Below are positions 1 to 13,165 of a DNA stretch of 64,000 bases, piece after piece. The notes below the pieces were generated by a model that was given only the letters and a program-made list of their open reading frames with translations, made no database searches and had not been told where the DNA came from. Position numbers and translations under genes: made by a program. This DNA is from Mimachlamys varia (Eukaryota; Mollusca; Bivalvia; Pectinida; Pectinidae): assembly GCA_947623455.1 (NCBI GenBank), contig OX392540.1, positions 28,762,410 through 28,826,409 on the forward strand. Direction: 5' to 3'. The stretch's first letter is position 1, and the number at the start of each line of letters is the position of its first letter.

Positions 1-283
1 TCAAATGCTGCAAGTTGTGACTTAGAAACAGAGATGTATACAGCCAATTGTGAAAAAGAAGGAACCCCACATCATAGAGGAATTTTAATGGAAAATTTAA
101 AGAATTCACAATTTACAACAAAATTATCAAAAAGGAGGAATTCCTTCTTTTGGAGGATTATCTATCCCTGCAGACAGTTAGTCCCTAAAGGGTTGTGGTA
201 AAATCCCAAATTCAGTTCTAATATCCTGACTGCATTCTCTCTTCATACCCAGCAACTGTATCCATATATGGATATAGTTTTGG

Positions 284-362
284 GGTGGTTTGAGCTACGA
301 CACCGGAATCAAACCCGGGTCACTGGCGTGATAATCTACAGCTCTACCATTACTCGGAGCCA
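284..362 (-). repeat. tRNA-derived SINE head (fragment)
   Basis: Read on the minus strand, the segment has a box-A-like stretch (TAATGGTAGAGCTG) followed by a box-B-like stretch (GGGTTTGATTCCGG), the layout of an RNA polymerase III internal promoter. One box-B position differs from the consensus. No intact cloverleaf or clear 3' tail was found, so it is read as a decayed SINE head rather than a tRNA gene. Confidence 0.45.
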
Positions 363-1102
363 AAGAAGCCTGCTCCATCAGCTGAGTGACATGTACAAAC
401 GACACCAACTCGCTCCTTTTACAATCCAACCTATTTTGGTAGAAATACACTCTGTTGTTCATGACTATTAACAATTTTTAGGAAAAAAGTTCACAGAAAA
501 AAATTCTCCAGGTGCCTCAGTATATGATGTAAGCTTGCAAATCCTTCAGACAATGTGAGCTAAAAATTATGAAGCTCTTTAATTTAATTCAGATTATTTC
601 ATGAAATACTTGATTTACTCATTGTTTATTCTAATTAAATTAACACTCATCTGTCTAAGGACAAGGATTTTGAGTAATCAGTTTACAATAATTACATTAA
701 CTTCTGTGTGTATTGAACTAGCTTCCTATAGGTCACTGATCCAGTGTGTTATTATCTATATATGAGCTTGTGATTGTTATGTCTCTCAATAATCTAATGA
801 TCAATACAGAGTTCAGGGAGTTTAATGAGAGAAACACAGCAGATTTACACGTAGTTTAATAAGACAGGTATTAATCGTGTTGTTTACATGCTTTGAACAA
901 ACACATTTTACCATGCCAATTAACCAATTCACTCCTGAAAATTCTCAATGAAATGTTCTAACTTTTAAAACAAAAGAGTTCAAACGTAATCTTCAGGGGT
1001 GAATGAGTTAACATACAAATTCTAATTGCCTACCTTACAGAAAAATGGCAATTTCTGTTGGCAAAAGTTTAAGAGAATTCTGCACCAGATTACAGTAACC
1101 CT
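363..1102. other. non-coding, nothing recognised
   Basis: AT-rich sequence with no open frame of interest, no splice-bounded exon and no clear repeat. Confidence 0.5.
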
Positions 1103-1917
1103 CTTACCTTAACCTGCATGGAGACATTATAAACCTGTTTTATAGTGACAACTACCCTAAGATGACCTGACTTTGGAACATTATAAACCTATTATTTTGT
1201 GACCTCTACCTTTTGACCTTACCTAGAGACATTGTAAACCTGTTCTTTTATGACCTCTACCCTTTGACCTGCCTTGGGACCATAGTAAACCTGTTTTTGT
1301 GACCTCTTCCTTCTGACCTTACCTGGGACATTATAAACCTGTTCTTCTGTGACCTCTACCCTCTGACCTTACCTGGAGACTTCATAAACCTGTTCTTCTT
1401 TGACCTCTACCCTCTGACCTTACCAGGAAGCATTATAAACCTTTACTTCTGTGACCTCTTCCCTCTGACCTTACCTGGGACATTATAAACCTTTAGAGGT
1501 TCTGTGACCTCTTCCCTCTGACCTTACCTGGGACATTATAAACCTGTTCTTCTGTGACCTCTAACCTTTGACTTTATCTGGAGACATTATAAACCTTTTC
1601 TTCTATGACCTCTACCCTCTGACCTTACCAGGAGACATTAGAAACCTGCTCTTTTGTGACCTCTACCCTCTGACCCTATCTAGAGACATTGTAAACCTTT
1701 TCTATGACCTCTACCCTCTGACCTTACCTGGAGACATACTACTGTTCTTCTGTGACCTCTTCCCTCTGACCTTACCTGGGACATTATAAACCTATTCTGT
1801 GACCTCTACCCTCTGACCTTACCTGGAGACATTATAAACCTGTTCTTCTGTGACCGTTAACCTTTGACTTTACTATTAACCTATTCCAGTGACTTTCACC
1901 CTTGGACCTTACCTTGG
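1103..1917 (+). repeat. 51-bp minisatellite, about 16 copies
   Basis: Head-to-tail degenerate units of about 51 bp, each carrying GACATTATAAACCTG and GTGACCTCTACCCTCTGACC. Because 51 is a multiple of three, one frame stays open through the middle of the array and encodes a 17-residue periodic peptide (DLYPLTLPGDI-like). This is a consequence of the repeat period, not evidence of a gene. Some units have small deletions that change the frame. Confidence 0.92.
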
Positions 1918-4179
1918 GACGAAGAGCTGCTTTCAAGTATTGGTCTCATGTCCGGTTTGGTTTTGACTCTCTTGATAAAGAGACCCATCCAATAAGAACA
2001 CAAACTACTTGATAACTGAGGACTTTCACATGTTATACACAATTCCAGTTTTGAAGTTCATACACTGATATGGTAGCCAAAACACCTCCACTAGGAAGGG
2101 AATTTGCACCATAATGTTAAAACATATTTTCCAGTCTAGATCTGGTCATCATGCACAGTTTAAATGTTGCACGATTGTTGAATGTTGCACGATTGTTGAA
2201 TGTTGCCACGTTGCTTCAAAATAAATTTATTACCAGTACAGTGCAAATAGACCTTCCAGACTTTGTTGCATAGAAATTGTCAGACTTGGACAATTGTATG
2301 CATTACTCAGTCCACACTCTCAGGAAAGCATGTAATGAGAATCATTCAAGTCAATTATAAATCACAATCTAATCCACCAGGAGTATTCCTTGGAGAGTAC
2401 AATAGTCCTAGCGCGGAGACATTTGTCTCAATCTTATTTCACGTATTGTTGTCCAAGCAAAACTCGTGTATATCTGTAAAGTTCTATATACACACAAAAC
2501 ACATAATTGTTTACTGCCGGTAAGGAAAGGGTTTAACGTCCTGTGCAGACCACAATCCTTCCGTTTTCTCGTTTTGCAGTACAAAAGGTCGAGCTGCAAT
2601 CTTCTAGGTCATGATCAGTTCTTTCCATACAAGTCCGATAGTTGCATAACAGTTGTATGTATTGCTTTGTCCATGCGGTTCATTATACCCACACAGTTTA
2701 AAAGTCTGCGAGATAAATTCCTGGTTTATATGTATACAATATCAAATATTGTATATATATATTGAAGCACTTAAACCTCGGTTTTTAAATTATCAAGATA
2801 ATTAATTGACAATCTAAACATGCAGATTTAATTCTTTTGCAACAGTTTGACATAAAATGTTTTCAAATTCCCAATTTTTCAATTAAATTGATAATCTGAG
2901 TTAGGTTTTAACAGATGTAGACCATATGGTGTGACAACAATGTAATCTTTGAAAAATCTGAAGTACCCATTGTACAGTACAGTCCATGACACAATTTTCA
3001 TTTCCTGGTCACGTAATGAACTTTCAACTTATCAACCAGCCGTTAACAGGCAAGAGTAAACATCCAATTTAATCACACAATCCTAACTCACAGAAATAAC
3101 TTATCCCAGTACTATCAATCATAAATCCAAGTGATTATTCAATATCAGTAACTAGAAAACACAGAATTTAAAATCCCAGATTCACATTTGAAAATGATTC
3201 AAGACACACTTTAGATCTTTGTAGTATACTGTAGAACATTCTTGTTGTTTTCAAACATATATCTACATGTGGTTCGATACACGATCAGCTGATTTTTATG
3301 CTCCGTTGATTTCTAGGTCATATTAATGCTATTGTCCAGATATAGGAACACGTATAATAGAATACACATTTCCTTGCAGCTAACTTCAAAAAAGCCTTGT
3401 TAATTTTTTAAAGAAAAATCTTTAGCTCAAATTTTCAAAATGGATTTAACATTTAAAGTTATCCATTTTTTGTTCTCCCCAAACCCCAAGACATATATAT
3501 GTAAACACTAATAAAAATAGACAATACTTTTTTCTTTGAAAATATTTTGACAAAGATTGTCCTTCTTATTATAGCTATAGGGTTCAGCTGATCAGCTTAC
3601 ATTTAACTAGGCCCATGGTTATAAACATACAAACAATTATGTATATAAATATCTTAAGAACTTAAGCTTAAGGCTCATACAACTTAAACTCTATCTGTAA
3701 TTACACTTGATCATCTTAACACCCTTGAAGAGCTCTAACAACTTATTATAAGGTTGTGGGCGGGGCTAGACCTAAATAGGGGTTGGGGCTATAGACCTAA
3801 ATAGGTCTGGATACGAGGCCTAGCTGTGAGTGAGTGAGGGCTAGACCTAACAGGTAAATACTTTCATCACTCATTTAACAATACAGTATTTATCACAATT
3901 ATTGTTTTAACTTTTAATAAACAAGCTTCACTTCATAATTTTTCTCCATGTTTTATTTTTTCTGCGACAAATTTACAATTATTGCTTCTTTTTTGAAGTA
4001 ATTATAAATATATCACATATATCTGAAGTAAACAACTCAATGTGTGATCTATATGGCTTGATTATAATAGGGACTACGTATAAACATATATGCATGGCAG
4101 ATGGGCACAAATATTGCAGTTACTGGAGGATTCCATACTTGTTTTACTCAACCAGTCATTCTCTATCTATCAGATAAAT
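1918..4179. other. non-coding, AT-rich
   Basis: No supported exon. Contains a short direct repeat of GTTGCACGATTGTTGAAT near 2.17-2.20 kb and a small cluster of repeated GGGCTAGACCTAA motifs near 3.76-3.85 kb. The short ORFs at 2.26-2.77 kb overlap on both strands and lack protein-like features. Confidence 0.5.
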
Positions 4180-4329
4180 AGAGGTTACACAACGAGTGGT
4201 TGTTGGATATGGAATTTATTTCAATTGAGTTAATTATTTTTTAAAAGTTACAAAAGACACGAGCTTTAAAAAATAATTAACGAGAGTTAATTCCATATCC
4301 AATAACCATGAGTCGTGTGACCTGTTTCT
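4180..4329. repeat. palindromic (foldback) repeat, ~150 bp
   Basis: Two arms of about 65-70 bp are imperfect inverted repeats. GGTTACACAACGAGTGGTTG and TTGGATATGGAATT on the left are answered by AATTCCATATCCAA and CATGAGTCGTGTGACC on the right. The centre is AT-rich. The shape fits a non-autonomous foldback or MITE-type DNA element. No convincing target duplication was found. Confidence 0.75.
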
Positions 4330-5585
4330 AACACAATATTAAATCGGCAGTGTCAGTGTTGATTTTTGGAGTGAACCGCAGACTATTTGCGCGAAAACGC
4401 ATCATCTCGCATATATTCCTGCCAAGTTGTGACATCGTCTACAATTGATGACGACATCAACAATTGTGATTTCCGGTCAAAGTTCAACTTCTCAACCAAT
4501 CAAAAGTCCGAAAGGTCATATTCCACTAGTGGTATATAACATATATTTATCCAACAGTAAGCACTTTTATACAATGGTCTGAGAGTGGCATAACTCGGGG
4601 TATTGTGGTAGAAATCCTTTTTACACGTTACAATTAAAATTGATATAAACTATCTCAAGCCAGTACATAATTTTATGTTGTGGGTACCATAATAAATGTT
4701 ACAATAATCTAAAACTCTAAAAGCTTTTTAGTATTAAAAGCTTACTCAGCATATATACATGTATCTTCATATCTTTTAAAACTTCAACAATCAATGTTGA
4801 TATAAGAGGCTATGTGTTATTTTTAGAAATTAAAACTCCTGTTTCCAAAACATAAATATAAAAGATCAAAACTACCATTTCTATAGTTCAAACTCGTCCA
4901 TAGATACAAACAATTCCGCTATCGTCTCCCTTATTCATGGCCTTTAACTGGCGTGCAACTTAAGTACAGTGTGGAGTAACGCTATATTCTTATAACGGTG
5001 TTGTACATCAAATCAGTAGTGTCTTTATTTTTTGCTTCAACGGATTTACGTCATTCTGTAGTCCTGGGGTTATTCTTAAGTCCAAGCAGTTTAAAACCAT
5101 TGTCAATACTCTATACTCAATGATATCTGCAATATCATTGAACTACTGTGTTCACAGTAATTAATGACCCTCCCTCCTTCTACGGGGGTATTGAAATTAT
5201 AGAAGTGTCCCTTCTTATCATGACACAACTAAATGATTCTTTATAATGGTGCGGTAAATATCACTGTGCCCATATTTACAAGGAAGGATCACAAATATTG
5301 CTAATATGTTTACAAATTGTCAGAAATTGTTGACAATAATGTTGCACATCAAGATTACTACCCATTCTGGTCACAATACGTACATCATACTTATTTGTTT
5401 ACTTCATAAAATGACATTTTAATCCAGATCTAAGTTTTGCTAATAAGCACAACCCCCTTTGGAACCAATTTTTGAAAGGATTCCGGGCACTAATTACGGT
5501 GAATATGGTTAAAGTATAGAAACACAATGTCATTCAGTGCCATGTAAATCTGGACTTACCTCAATTCCCCCCATGTACAATTATA
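4330..5585. other. non-coding, nothing recognised
   Basis: No supported exon or repeat could be identified by eye. Confidence 0.45.
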
Positions 5586-5775
5586 TTTGGTTTGGTTTAT
5601 TTTGTTTTATGTCCTATTAACAGCCAGGGTCATTTAATTAAGTACGTGTCAGGTGTAGTAGGTGGGGGAAAGCCGGAGTACCCAGTGAAAAACCACTGAT
5701 CGTACTTGGCAAATGCCCCACGTGGGATTCGAACTCGCAACCCAGAGGTGGAGGGCTAGTGGTAGAATGTCGTAT
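5586..5775 (-). repeat. SINE with box-B-like head (copy 1)
   Basis: On the minus strand a box-B-like motif (GAGTTCGAATCCC) is followed by a conserved core including CTCCGGCTTTCCCCCACC and an A-rich tail with repeated AAACC. A second, more diverged copy lies at 8370-8570. The order of pol III head, conserved core and simple tail is that of a SINE. Confidence 0.65.
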
Positions 5776-6481
5776 CATTTGTATCACCCATATATATTGT
5801 ACCCGGTATACATTTAAGTAACTAGAAATGTCTGTGAGACAAAAATGCCCATGCCCCCGGCCCCCATATGAAGTTAGTTCTTATAGTATTACGTATGAAT
5901 AGTTTGATGACAATCAGATCAGTAGTAATTTAAATAAGCATGCTATATTACCATGGGTCAGGACGCGACGGGACGGGACGGACATGTGGGTAACACTATA
6001 GCCCCCCTCATTTCATGGCTGGGGCATGCGCATACTTATGTAATATAAGAGCATTGAACTGTTTTTTGTTATTATTTATGATCTGTACAAATGACAGAGT
6101 TTAATTGCAAGTAATTATAGCATCTTTTGTTAAAATTTCTACCTTCTTATCTTTTTCTCCCAAGTTCTTTAAAATGAAAAAGCTTTTATGCATTTCATCA
6201 GGAAAATATTACTTACAATCATCTTAACCTAGTATATTATTTTGTTTTTGTAATCCAAAAGTGAGAAATTTTACCTAAAATTTAAATCTTTTCCTATACA
6301 CATTGTACTTACATTATAATAATGCAAGTGCGTAGTATTATCTGTTACATTCTGAAGTAGGGGGTTTCTATATAATTCAGAACATTTTTGAACTGAACTT
6401 TTTAATTTGTTTTGGTTGAAATAAAATATAAGACAAAATTAATATAATTCCTATATACATATACCAGGTATATATTTGTGT
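5776..6481. other. non-coding, nothing recognised
   Basis: AT-rich with one short G/C-rich patch around 5.95-6.02 kb (repeated GACGGGACGG). No exon or element boundary could be supported. Confidence 0.4.
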
Positions 6482-6486
6482 GTTAT

Positions 6487-7393
6487 CAGGGCTTCGATTA
6501 AGTACTCGTCCACTTGTCCAGACGAGTGGAAATGCCCCGATGCCAAGTGGGGTCCTCCTTAACACTCGTCCCCAGTGCCGAGTAAAATTGATTACTGACT
6601 GTCAATATATGCTACATGTATTTCAAACATTGTACACAACAATTCATTAAAAACGATAGTTATCTAATGTTCCTAACAAAACATATTTAAAATGTATTCA
6701 ACTTTTGTCGGTCTCGCTTTTCTTAGCCGCGTTAGGTCACTTCATTTCTGGTCCCGATCCTTTGTGCGCTTACAACAGACATGATCGGCCTATACTACAG
6801 CATCAACAAGACACTGATTGAATTGGGGAATTTCCCATGTTGCGTAATCTGTATGTTATAAGGATGTGGCAAAAACAAAGGAAAGCCAACAAGCATTGCA
6901 AGTACAAGTATAGACATTGTTACACCGTACAGTTTGAAAATTAAAACAAAGTTGAAATAGATTTTATAATGATATAATTTGATTAAATGATAATGATGAA
7001 ACAAGAGTTTAATAATATTGATGAAAATCAGCAATGATAATCAGTTTCAAAATGATGAAGTTCCAATCATGATTTGAAAGTACAAGTATGGACATACAAT
7101 GTAACACTGAGCAACTTGAAATATAAAACAAACATTTAATATTGGAAATTGTCATCTTTTAATGATATTATATAATCGACACATTTTATATCTTATTAAT
7201 CAATAGCAAAGAATTTGAATATATGCTATAATTTTTTATTCCGTAATTAATTAATTTCCAACAAGCAATCTGTTTTGTTTGATCTATATATACACTGTAT
7301 ATGGTGCCTGGTAAAATTTGGAGGTGCCGAGTGAGTTATTGGTAGCCACTAGGCACACTGCCTAGTGGAAGAAAAAAATTAATCTAAGCCCTG
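6487..7393. mobile_element. candidate non-autonomous DNA transposon (907 bp)
   Basis: The left end CAGGGCTTCGATTAA and right end TTAATCTAAGCCCTG form imperfect terminal inverted repeats. Both are flanked by the direct repeat GTTAT (6482-6486 and 7394-7398). Subterminal motifs such as GTGCCGAGT recur near both ends. No transposase frame is present. The CAGGG terminus resembles hAT elements, but those normally give 8-bp target duplications, so the superfamily is unresolved. A related terminus starts at 63602. Confidence 0.5.
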
Positions 7394-7398
7394 GTTAT

Positions 7399-8369
7399 AC
7401 ATAAGTGAATTAAGTTTCAATATTTTTAGGGTTAACAATTATACCTGGTAATATATAAAGGCTTTCAACTGAACTGTTAATATAATTTAAGATATTGACA
7501 ATGAATTAGTTATCAAATAGATTTAACATATCAACCTGCATTACAAACAAACAACGTGATGTTTGAAAACAACACAAATAGAAAAGACACGTTAATTAAA
7601 GGTCGTGATAAAATCATACTTAAAGCTGCATTCTCAACTTTGATCAATTTGAATGATTTTATCGAAACCACTTCCAAGTTTACATCCTGCCATCCAGGGA
7701 TGGAATCAATTAAGTTGCTGTTATTACTGCTGATGAAATCACAGTAGCAACATTACACCACATACACAGCTGACCTCAGTGCATGAGTGTTCTCCCGTCT
7801 AGCTAATCAATATTGACTGAGGTTTAAACACTGTTTTTCTGTGAAGCTACCTTTTGGCAAAAATAACCATTTATTTTAATTTCTAGCTAGCTACTACACA
7901 AGACAACTACCCAATTGTATACATAACACAATCTGCTTTAACTGTTTTATATACAAGATCACTGAAGATAAAGAGAATTGATAGAAGATCCCAGAGGCTT
8001 GGCAACCACCATTGATAATCTTCATATATTCTTTAGAAGGTTATTTTCCATTCTTTTTTCTTCTTTTCCTTATTTGCTCTTTAAACATAGACAAAACTTA
8101 AAAATAAAGATCCCTCTAGAGAAGTAACAATACATGTGTATACCGGTAATAGTCTTCAGCAGCCAAATCAGATATGGTTGCCTGTCATTGAATTTGTTTT
8201 TCATTTCAGAAAATTTAAGAACAAGCAGAACTTCCTTGTGAAATTTGGGAAAGATTCATTATATTCACAAGAAAAAGCCATAACAAACTTTCAAATTCAA
8301 AGTCACAAATTCTTGCCTGTCGGCCATATTGTTTTTCGAATCTATCTGAAAATGGGTTTGATTTCTTAG
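7399..8369. other. non-coding, nothing recognised
   Basis: AT-rich; the small ORFs here show no domain or splice support. Confidence 0.4.
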
Positions 8370-8570
8370 TACTTTAATTTACATCCTATGAACAGCTAGG
8401 GTCATGCATTAAGGGACATGCAATTGTTTTAGTGGCGGAGGAAAGCTGGAGTTCCCGGAGAAAGACCACAAACCAAAAGCTCACTAGTATCTGGCAGCTG
8501 CCCCTAGTAACTATAAGCCTTGAACCCATAACCTACAGGTGGAGGGCTAGTGGTAACAAAATGTCAGAAT
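8370..8570 (-). repeat. SINE with box-B-like head (copy 2)
   Basis: Diverged homologue of the repeat at 5586-5775, sharing GGTGGAGGGCTAGTGGTA, the GGAGTTCCCGGAGAAAGACC core and the AACAGCTAGGGTCAT tail region. The pol III box region is degraded. An ORF crossing it is spurious. Confidence 0.6.
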
Positions 8571-9000
8571 ACCTGTCACTTTACCCTCCCTCATTAGGAA
8601 GGAGACTCCCTCGATCATTTTTACCCCAATTTACCAATCTCCCTCGACATCTCCCTCATTTAAGTTCAAACCCACAATAACTCAAAATCTACATCTTGTG
8701 GTCAAATGTGATCCTAGTTACTGCAGGATATGTGTAATGGCCATAATAGGTGTGTCTGGATCAAATGAATACTTTGTAAAGTTATTTTGATTCATAATAA
8801 GGGAAAGACAAATTGAGCAATGCAGTTTCAGTTGTGTTTCACGCACTTTCTCCCTCATTGGAAATATGGAAAGAGGAAAATCTCCCTCATTGGAGGTTTC
8901 AGAGGTTGACACCTTATAAATATTTAATTTATATTACCATTTGCCCATCGCCCAACCACCCCCGGTGTCAATGTACTACAAGTTATCATTTTGTATTGCC

Positions 9001-9066
9001 TCTGCAAGGATTCGAACCAGAGACCTCTGGTTTGCTAGTCTTTGGCACTTTAAAATGAGCTAAGGA
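9001..9066 (-). repeat. tRNA-like SINE fragment
   Basis: The minus strand shows TTAGCTCATTTTAAAGTG and, about 30 bp on, GGTTCGAATCCTTGCAG, resembling boxes A and B of a tRNA promoter. The acceptor stem does not pair, so it is a relic rather than a tRNA gene. Confidence 0.4.
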
Positions 9067-9111
9067 AGAAGTAGATAGTAATTCTTACCTTGATGACTAA
9101 AATACGTAGAG

Positions 9112-9275
9112 GATATCTAACAGTGTCTTCATTAATACCAAATATACCTGTATTTCACGAGTGGGGCTAATGTTTTGATATTTTTCACGAGTGCGCAGCA
9201 CCAGTGAAAAATATCAAAATATTAGCCACACTGGAGGAATATGTTTGGTATTACTGAAGATACTGTTAGATATTC
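9112..9275. repeat. palindromic (foldback) repeat, ~164 bp
   Basis: Two arms of about 75 bp are inverted repeats around a short centre (GAGTGCGCAGCACC). Matching pieces include GATATCTAACAGTGTCTTC with GAAGATACTGTTAGATATTC, and TTTTGATATTTTTCAC with GTGAAAAATATCAAAA. It probably belongs to a foldback MITE family. Confidence 0.8.
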
Positions 9276-9365
9276 TGTTTATTACATTTTTGTATGAAAA
9301 TCTACAGTGGCAGCTTCTGATTTTTCCAAATGTCGTTTGTAAGCAGCGTTTTGATTGGTCAAATA

Positions 9366-9410
9366 AGAAAAAGTGATATTTCTCACTAGTGAAAAATATC
9401 ACTTTTTTTT
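9366..9410. repeat. hairpin next to the 9.1-kb palindrome
   Basis: AAAAAGTGATATTT and AAATATCACTTTTT flank a short centre containing CTCACTAGTGA. It shares GTGAAAAATATCA with the palindrome just upstream, so the two may be parts of one composite element. Confidence 0.6.
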
Positions 9411-11150
9411 CGATATTTTACTGTTAAAAATGAAATAAAATTGTATATTGTGTATGTGTAAAGAAATTACTGCCAACGACAACCGATATGAGTTATAATA
9501 GACTCCAAACCATTGTACAGCCTACTACCGGTATAAGGGTTACACAGCTCTGTTCCCAAAATCTGGAGCTGAAGCTATATCAGACATACAAGACACACAG
9601 ACCCTCAGTATTTCATATGTCAATGACATTTTCACAACCAGTTTCAAATGAAATTCAGTTCCAGCACACACAATAAGAACCTCGAGATAATTTAATTCGT
9701 AAGAAAAATAACCTTCCTAGCTACGAAGGTATATATATCTCCCAATAAAGGTTTGACAGTCAATTGTAAGTAACAGGATTAAACTTGCGGGGAAATCATA
9801 AATAAAAGTGTTTAACGAAATACCTCACAGCTTCGTAAATTCAATAAATTAGTATTCCTTGCTATCAGACCTGTATGTTTAGATTGCTAAGTTTATATAC
9901 CGTCAGCTCCATGGAATTAAAACAGCTTTACATTCCACTGAAGTCAGCATTTTATAATTTTCACATACAATTTGTTTCTATTTACATTCATTGAATTTCC
10001 TAAACAAATTATTTTGGTCAACAAATTTATTGTAGAATTTTCAAAAGTCTGGGCATGGCATATGGAAATCTACCTTAATTTGAATTTATATAAAAAGTGC
10101 AAGCACCTTGATTTTGACTACCCGGTAGTTGGTTGCTCAATTGTATGTTTTCCAATTGCTTACCTTTTTTTTAAGTTTGAAGGTCCAGGTTTTGAAGCCT
10201 AATATGGCTTTAACTTTCATTACTAAATTCTGTAGTTTGAAATTGATAATGGAAAATAATGTAAAACCTTTAATTTTTTTACGACCATCTTTACAACATT
10301 TTTTTTATAGAGAACATCTCCAGAATCTTTTCATTCCACTTCACTTGAATTAATGCTGCAGCATAGATACTGTCAACCCCGACCTCAGATTATTTTATTA
10401 AATTTGTTCGTTGGACCCACTTTGACTGTAAACCACAGACGGTGTTGCGATTTTGTCCAACTCTTTTTCTTTGCCTTAACGACATCATCGTGTCAGGACA
10501 AATTTAGCTTAAAGAAATGTCACTGACCCTTATTCAAGGTCACCTGGGTAATATTTGCGAGTCCCATGGACAATTTCTTCATTGTCATACATTAAAAAGA
10601 TGTTTAAGTCGCGTGTTTAATCAAGTTATTGAACTCTACATTTAATTTGCCCCGTGACACCCCTTCAGGTGTCATCCCACAAAATTGTTGGAGTTGTGTG
10701 GGCAGGAGAAAAACACTTCCTCTCAATGTTCCATGCAAATGACGACTTCTGGGATATAGAACCTACACAAGGAAGTAATGTTAACTACCCGACCAATCTG
10801 TCCATCATCGTGGACTTGATTATAGGGACTACAGAATTAAGCAGACCTTTTCCACTACTTTTTAAATCCAGGGGGCAATGGCTTTCGGATTGGGAAAAAA
10901 TTATGTGGTATTAAGGTGAAATTAGGGAAAATCGACATACTGGTATACGTAAATAAAATACAAGCAACACAAATATTGCTATTTATGCTGTGAGTTAAGG
11001 CTAGAGTAGAGTTACAAACAAAACAGAGAGACGATGGCTGTATGTCCAGAGTACCGTGGAAGGTACATGATATGCCCACCCGCGAAATTAATGAGCGTAC
11101 TTACGGAAGAAGACAAGGACAATTCTTACATTTGTTGAAATTTTCTAAGA
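9411..11150. other. non-coding, no supported gene
   Basis: An 86-codon open frame at 10654-10914 (containing FHANDDFWDIEPTQG) has no recognised domain and no splice context, and is not called. The rest is AT-rich without clear structure. Confidence 0.4.
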
Positions 11151-11154
11151 TGAA

Positions 11155-11331
11155 GGGCCATAACTCTGAAACACCATATTGAATGAATCTCAAAATTGAC
11201 TCGGTTTCAAATGTTCATGCATTTAACCTTTGTGTGAAGTTTCATCAACATCCTTTAAATTGTTTATCGGAAAAGAGACGCACAAACCAAATGTTGAGGG
11301 ACAGAGAACCGGACAGACAACGCCATACCAA
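11155..11331 (+). repeat. dispersed repeat with GGGCCATAACTCTG motif
   Basis: Begins near AGGGCCATAACTCTG and ends in GGACAGACAACGCCATACCA, a layout recognised from common molluscan interspersed repeats. Related GGGCYATAACTCTGTAA motifs recur at 46534-46900. The ORFs across it on both strands are by-products. Confidence 0.5.
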
Positions 11332-11571
11332 TATAGGCCTTTCTCAAAAGTACTGTTATCTCCCTTGTTTGCCATATCACGACTACATTGGGAAGTGTTT
11401 TTGAAACAAATTTGCGCCATGTAAGAAGGATGTCACAATGGGAATTACTTCATTCGATTGTCACATGGCGCCAAATCATCACAAAAACACTTCACAGGTG
11501 AAGAAGTTCATCTTGTATCCACCATTTTGGCCTATCAAGGGGAATAACAACACTTTTGTGAAAGGCCTATA
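11332..11571. mobile_element. foldback MITE-like element (240 bp)
   Basis: Nearly the whole segment is an imperfect inverted repeat. It opens TATAGGCCTTTCTCAAAAGT and closes ACTTTTGTGAAAGGCCTATA, with inner arms GAAGTGTTTTTG / CAAAAACACTTC and GCGCCATGT / ACATGGCGC. It sits against the end of the preceding dispersed repeat. No coding capacity and no secure target duplication. Confidence 0.72.
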
Positions 11572-13161
11572 CCCATCTTTTGGGTGGGTGAAGCTTGGTG
11601 GTTGTATAAAAAAAAACCACATTCTTTATTATCAGTGATTCAATTATTGAGAATTTTTACAGTATTGGGAAAAATAGACAGTTCTGCATTGGGGAATGGG
11701 CCGAATTTTGCCCCCAAACTGGCCCCCTTATAACAAATAAACTTTGATGACTTTTTGTACTTACCTTAAGTCTGATGTATTAAGAGACCAGCTCAGTCAA
11801 AAGATACATTATACATCAACCCAGCAAGCTACATGGTGGCAGTACATCAGGACCTATAACATAAGTACACACCTAAGTACTGGTAATAACATTTATAGGC
11901 TTATACCTGCAACATGTGGACACATTGTACACATCACAATAACAATCTATCGTAATCCATATCACAGGTTACATATGGCTTTTAAATAAAATCGAATACA
12001 TGAACAACCTATATACATGGGATTTTTTTCCTCTCAAACCATGTACATGTACAAGTATCTGAACACATTTTTTGGTACATGTATTGAAATTAGTTCAAAA
12101 TATTTTGTCACAAATCAATTTTTGTTTTTTTAAGTTAATTAAGAGAAATGATTTTTTTTGCCTTCAGTGCTTTGCTGTAGAAATTATATGCAATTCATTA
12201 ACTTACATACATAGTTATATGAGGACATTAACCAATTATCTTGAAATAAAAAAAAATGCAAAATTGGTCATTGGAATTATTTAGAAACAGGGCTGCACTA
12301 AAGTATTTGCACATGTCTGTTATAACATGTACAGGTCAATAAATAATTAAACCAGATTATTGCATGATTCCATTGAACAAATAGTTTAGTATATAGTAAA
12401 CAAAAGGCAATGACTATATTATAAAAGTTAAAATTGACCTTCTGGACTTTTTACATGCAGTGCAATATCATTTTATTAATTTAATTATTATTTCTTAAGA
12501 ATTAAAGTCTTTGACTCTCTTTTTTTACTATCATCCAGAAACAATATAAACATGTTATGCATCTGTACATAATTAAATGCCATATCTGCCTTTTTAGGAA
12601 AGTGATTTTCCATATTTACCCGAGTTAAATTCAGCAATGTTATAGATTAAGTACTACACTACTTCTATATGCTTAGATCTATTGATCTAAAAGAACTCCA
12701 ATCAAATCATTTTGAAGTGGTGTTTTGTCTCTAAACAGTAAATATGTATGTAATGAACATATTCTTTAATTTTTGTTTGAGCAAGTAGATATATATATAA
12801 TCTTGCTTGTAGAAATTTCAAGAAGTTGGCAAATACAGCTTGTAAAGATTAATTTTGATACAACTAAAATATAAAAGTGTAGCAAGATGATCAACACCAT
12901 ATATTTGATCATTCATTTTACTATGACCAGTCATGTTCTATAAAAATAACTAAACTGAATAAAAATACTAACATTTATTTGTAAACTAATCAATTTTTAC
13001 AACAGACAATGAAAATTCACCCGAAGCATTATCAATCGGCAGGTTCTATTTCAAAATGATTTAAATCCACAACTGTAAAAGTTCTTTAGTAGAAACAACT
13101 GAACACTGTGTATTGATCTTTTGCTTTAAAGCTTGATCTGCTGTTGTGTCTAATATAGTCA
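11572..13161. other. non-coding, AT-rich
   Basis: No exon, element end or tandem repeat could be supported in this strongly AT-rich interval. Confidence 0.45.
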
Positions 13162-13165
13162 TTAA

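Noticed and set aside
1568..1789. 73-codon ORF with a 17-residue repeat
   Set aside because: Explained by the 51-bp minisatellite period.
10654..10914. 86-codon plus-strand ORF (FHANDDFWDIEPTQG)
   Set aside because: Composition is less biased than its neighbours, but no family is recognised and no splice sites bound it; left uncalled.
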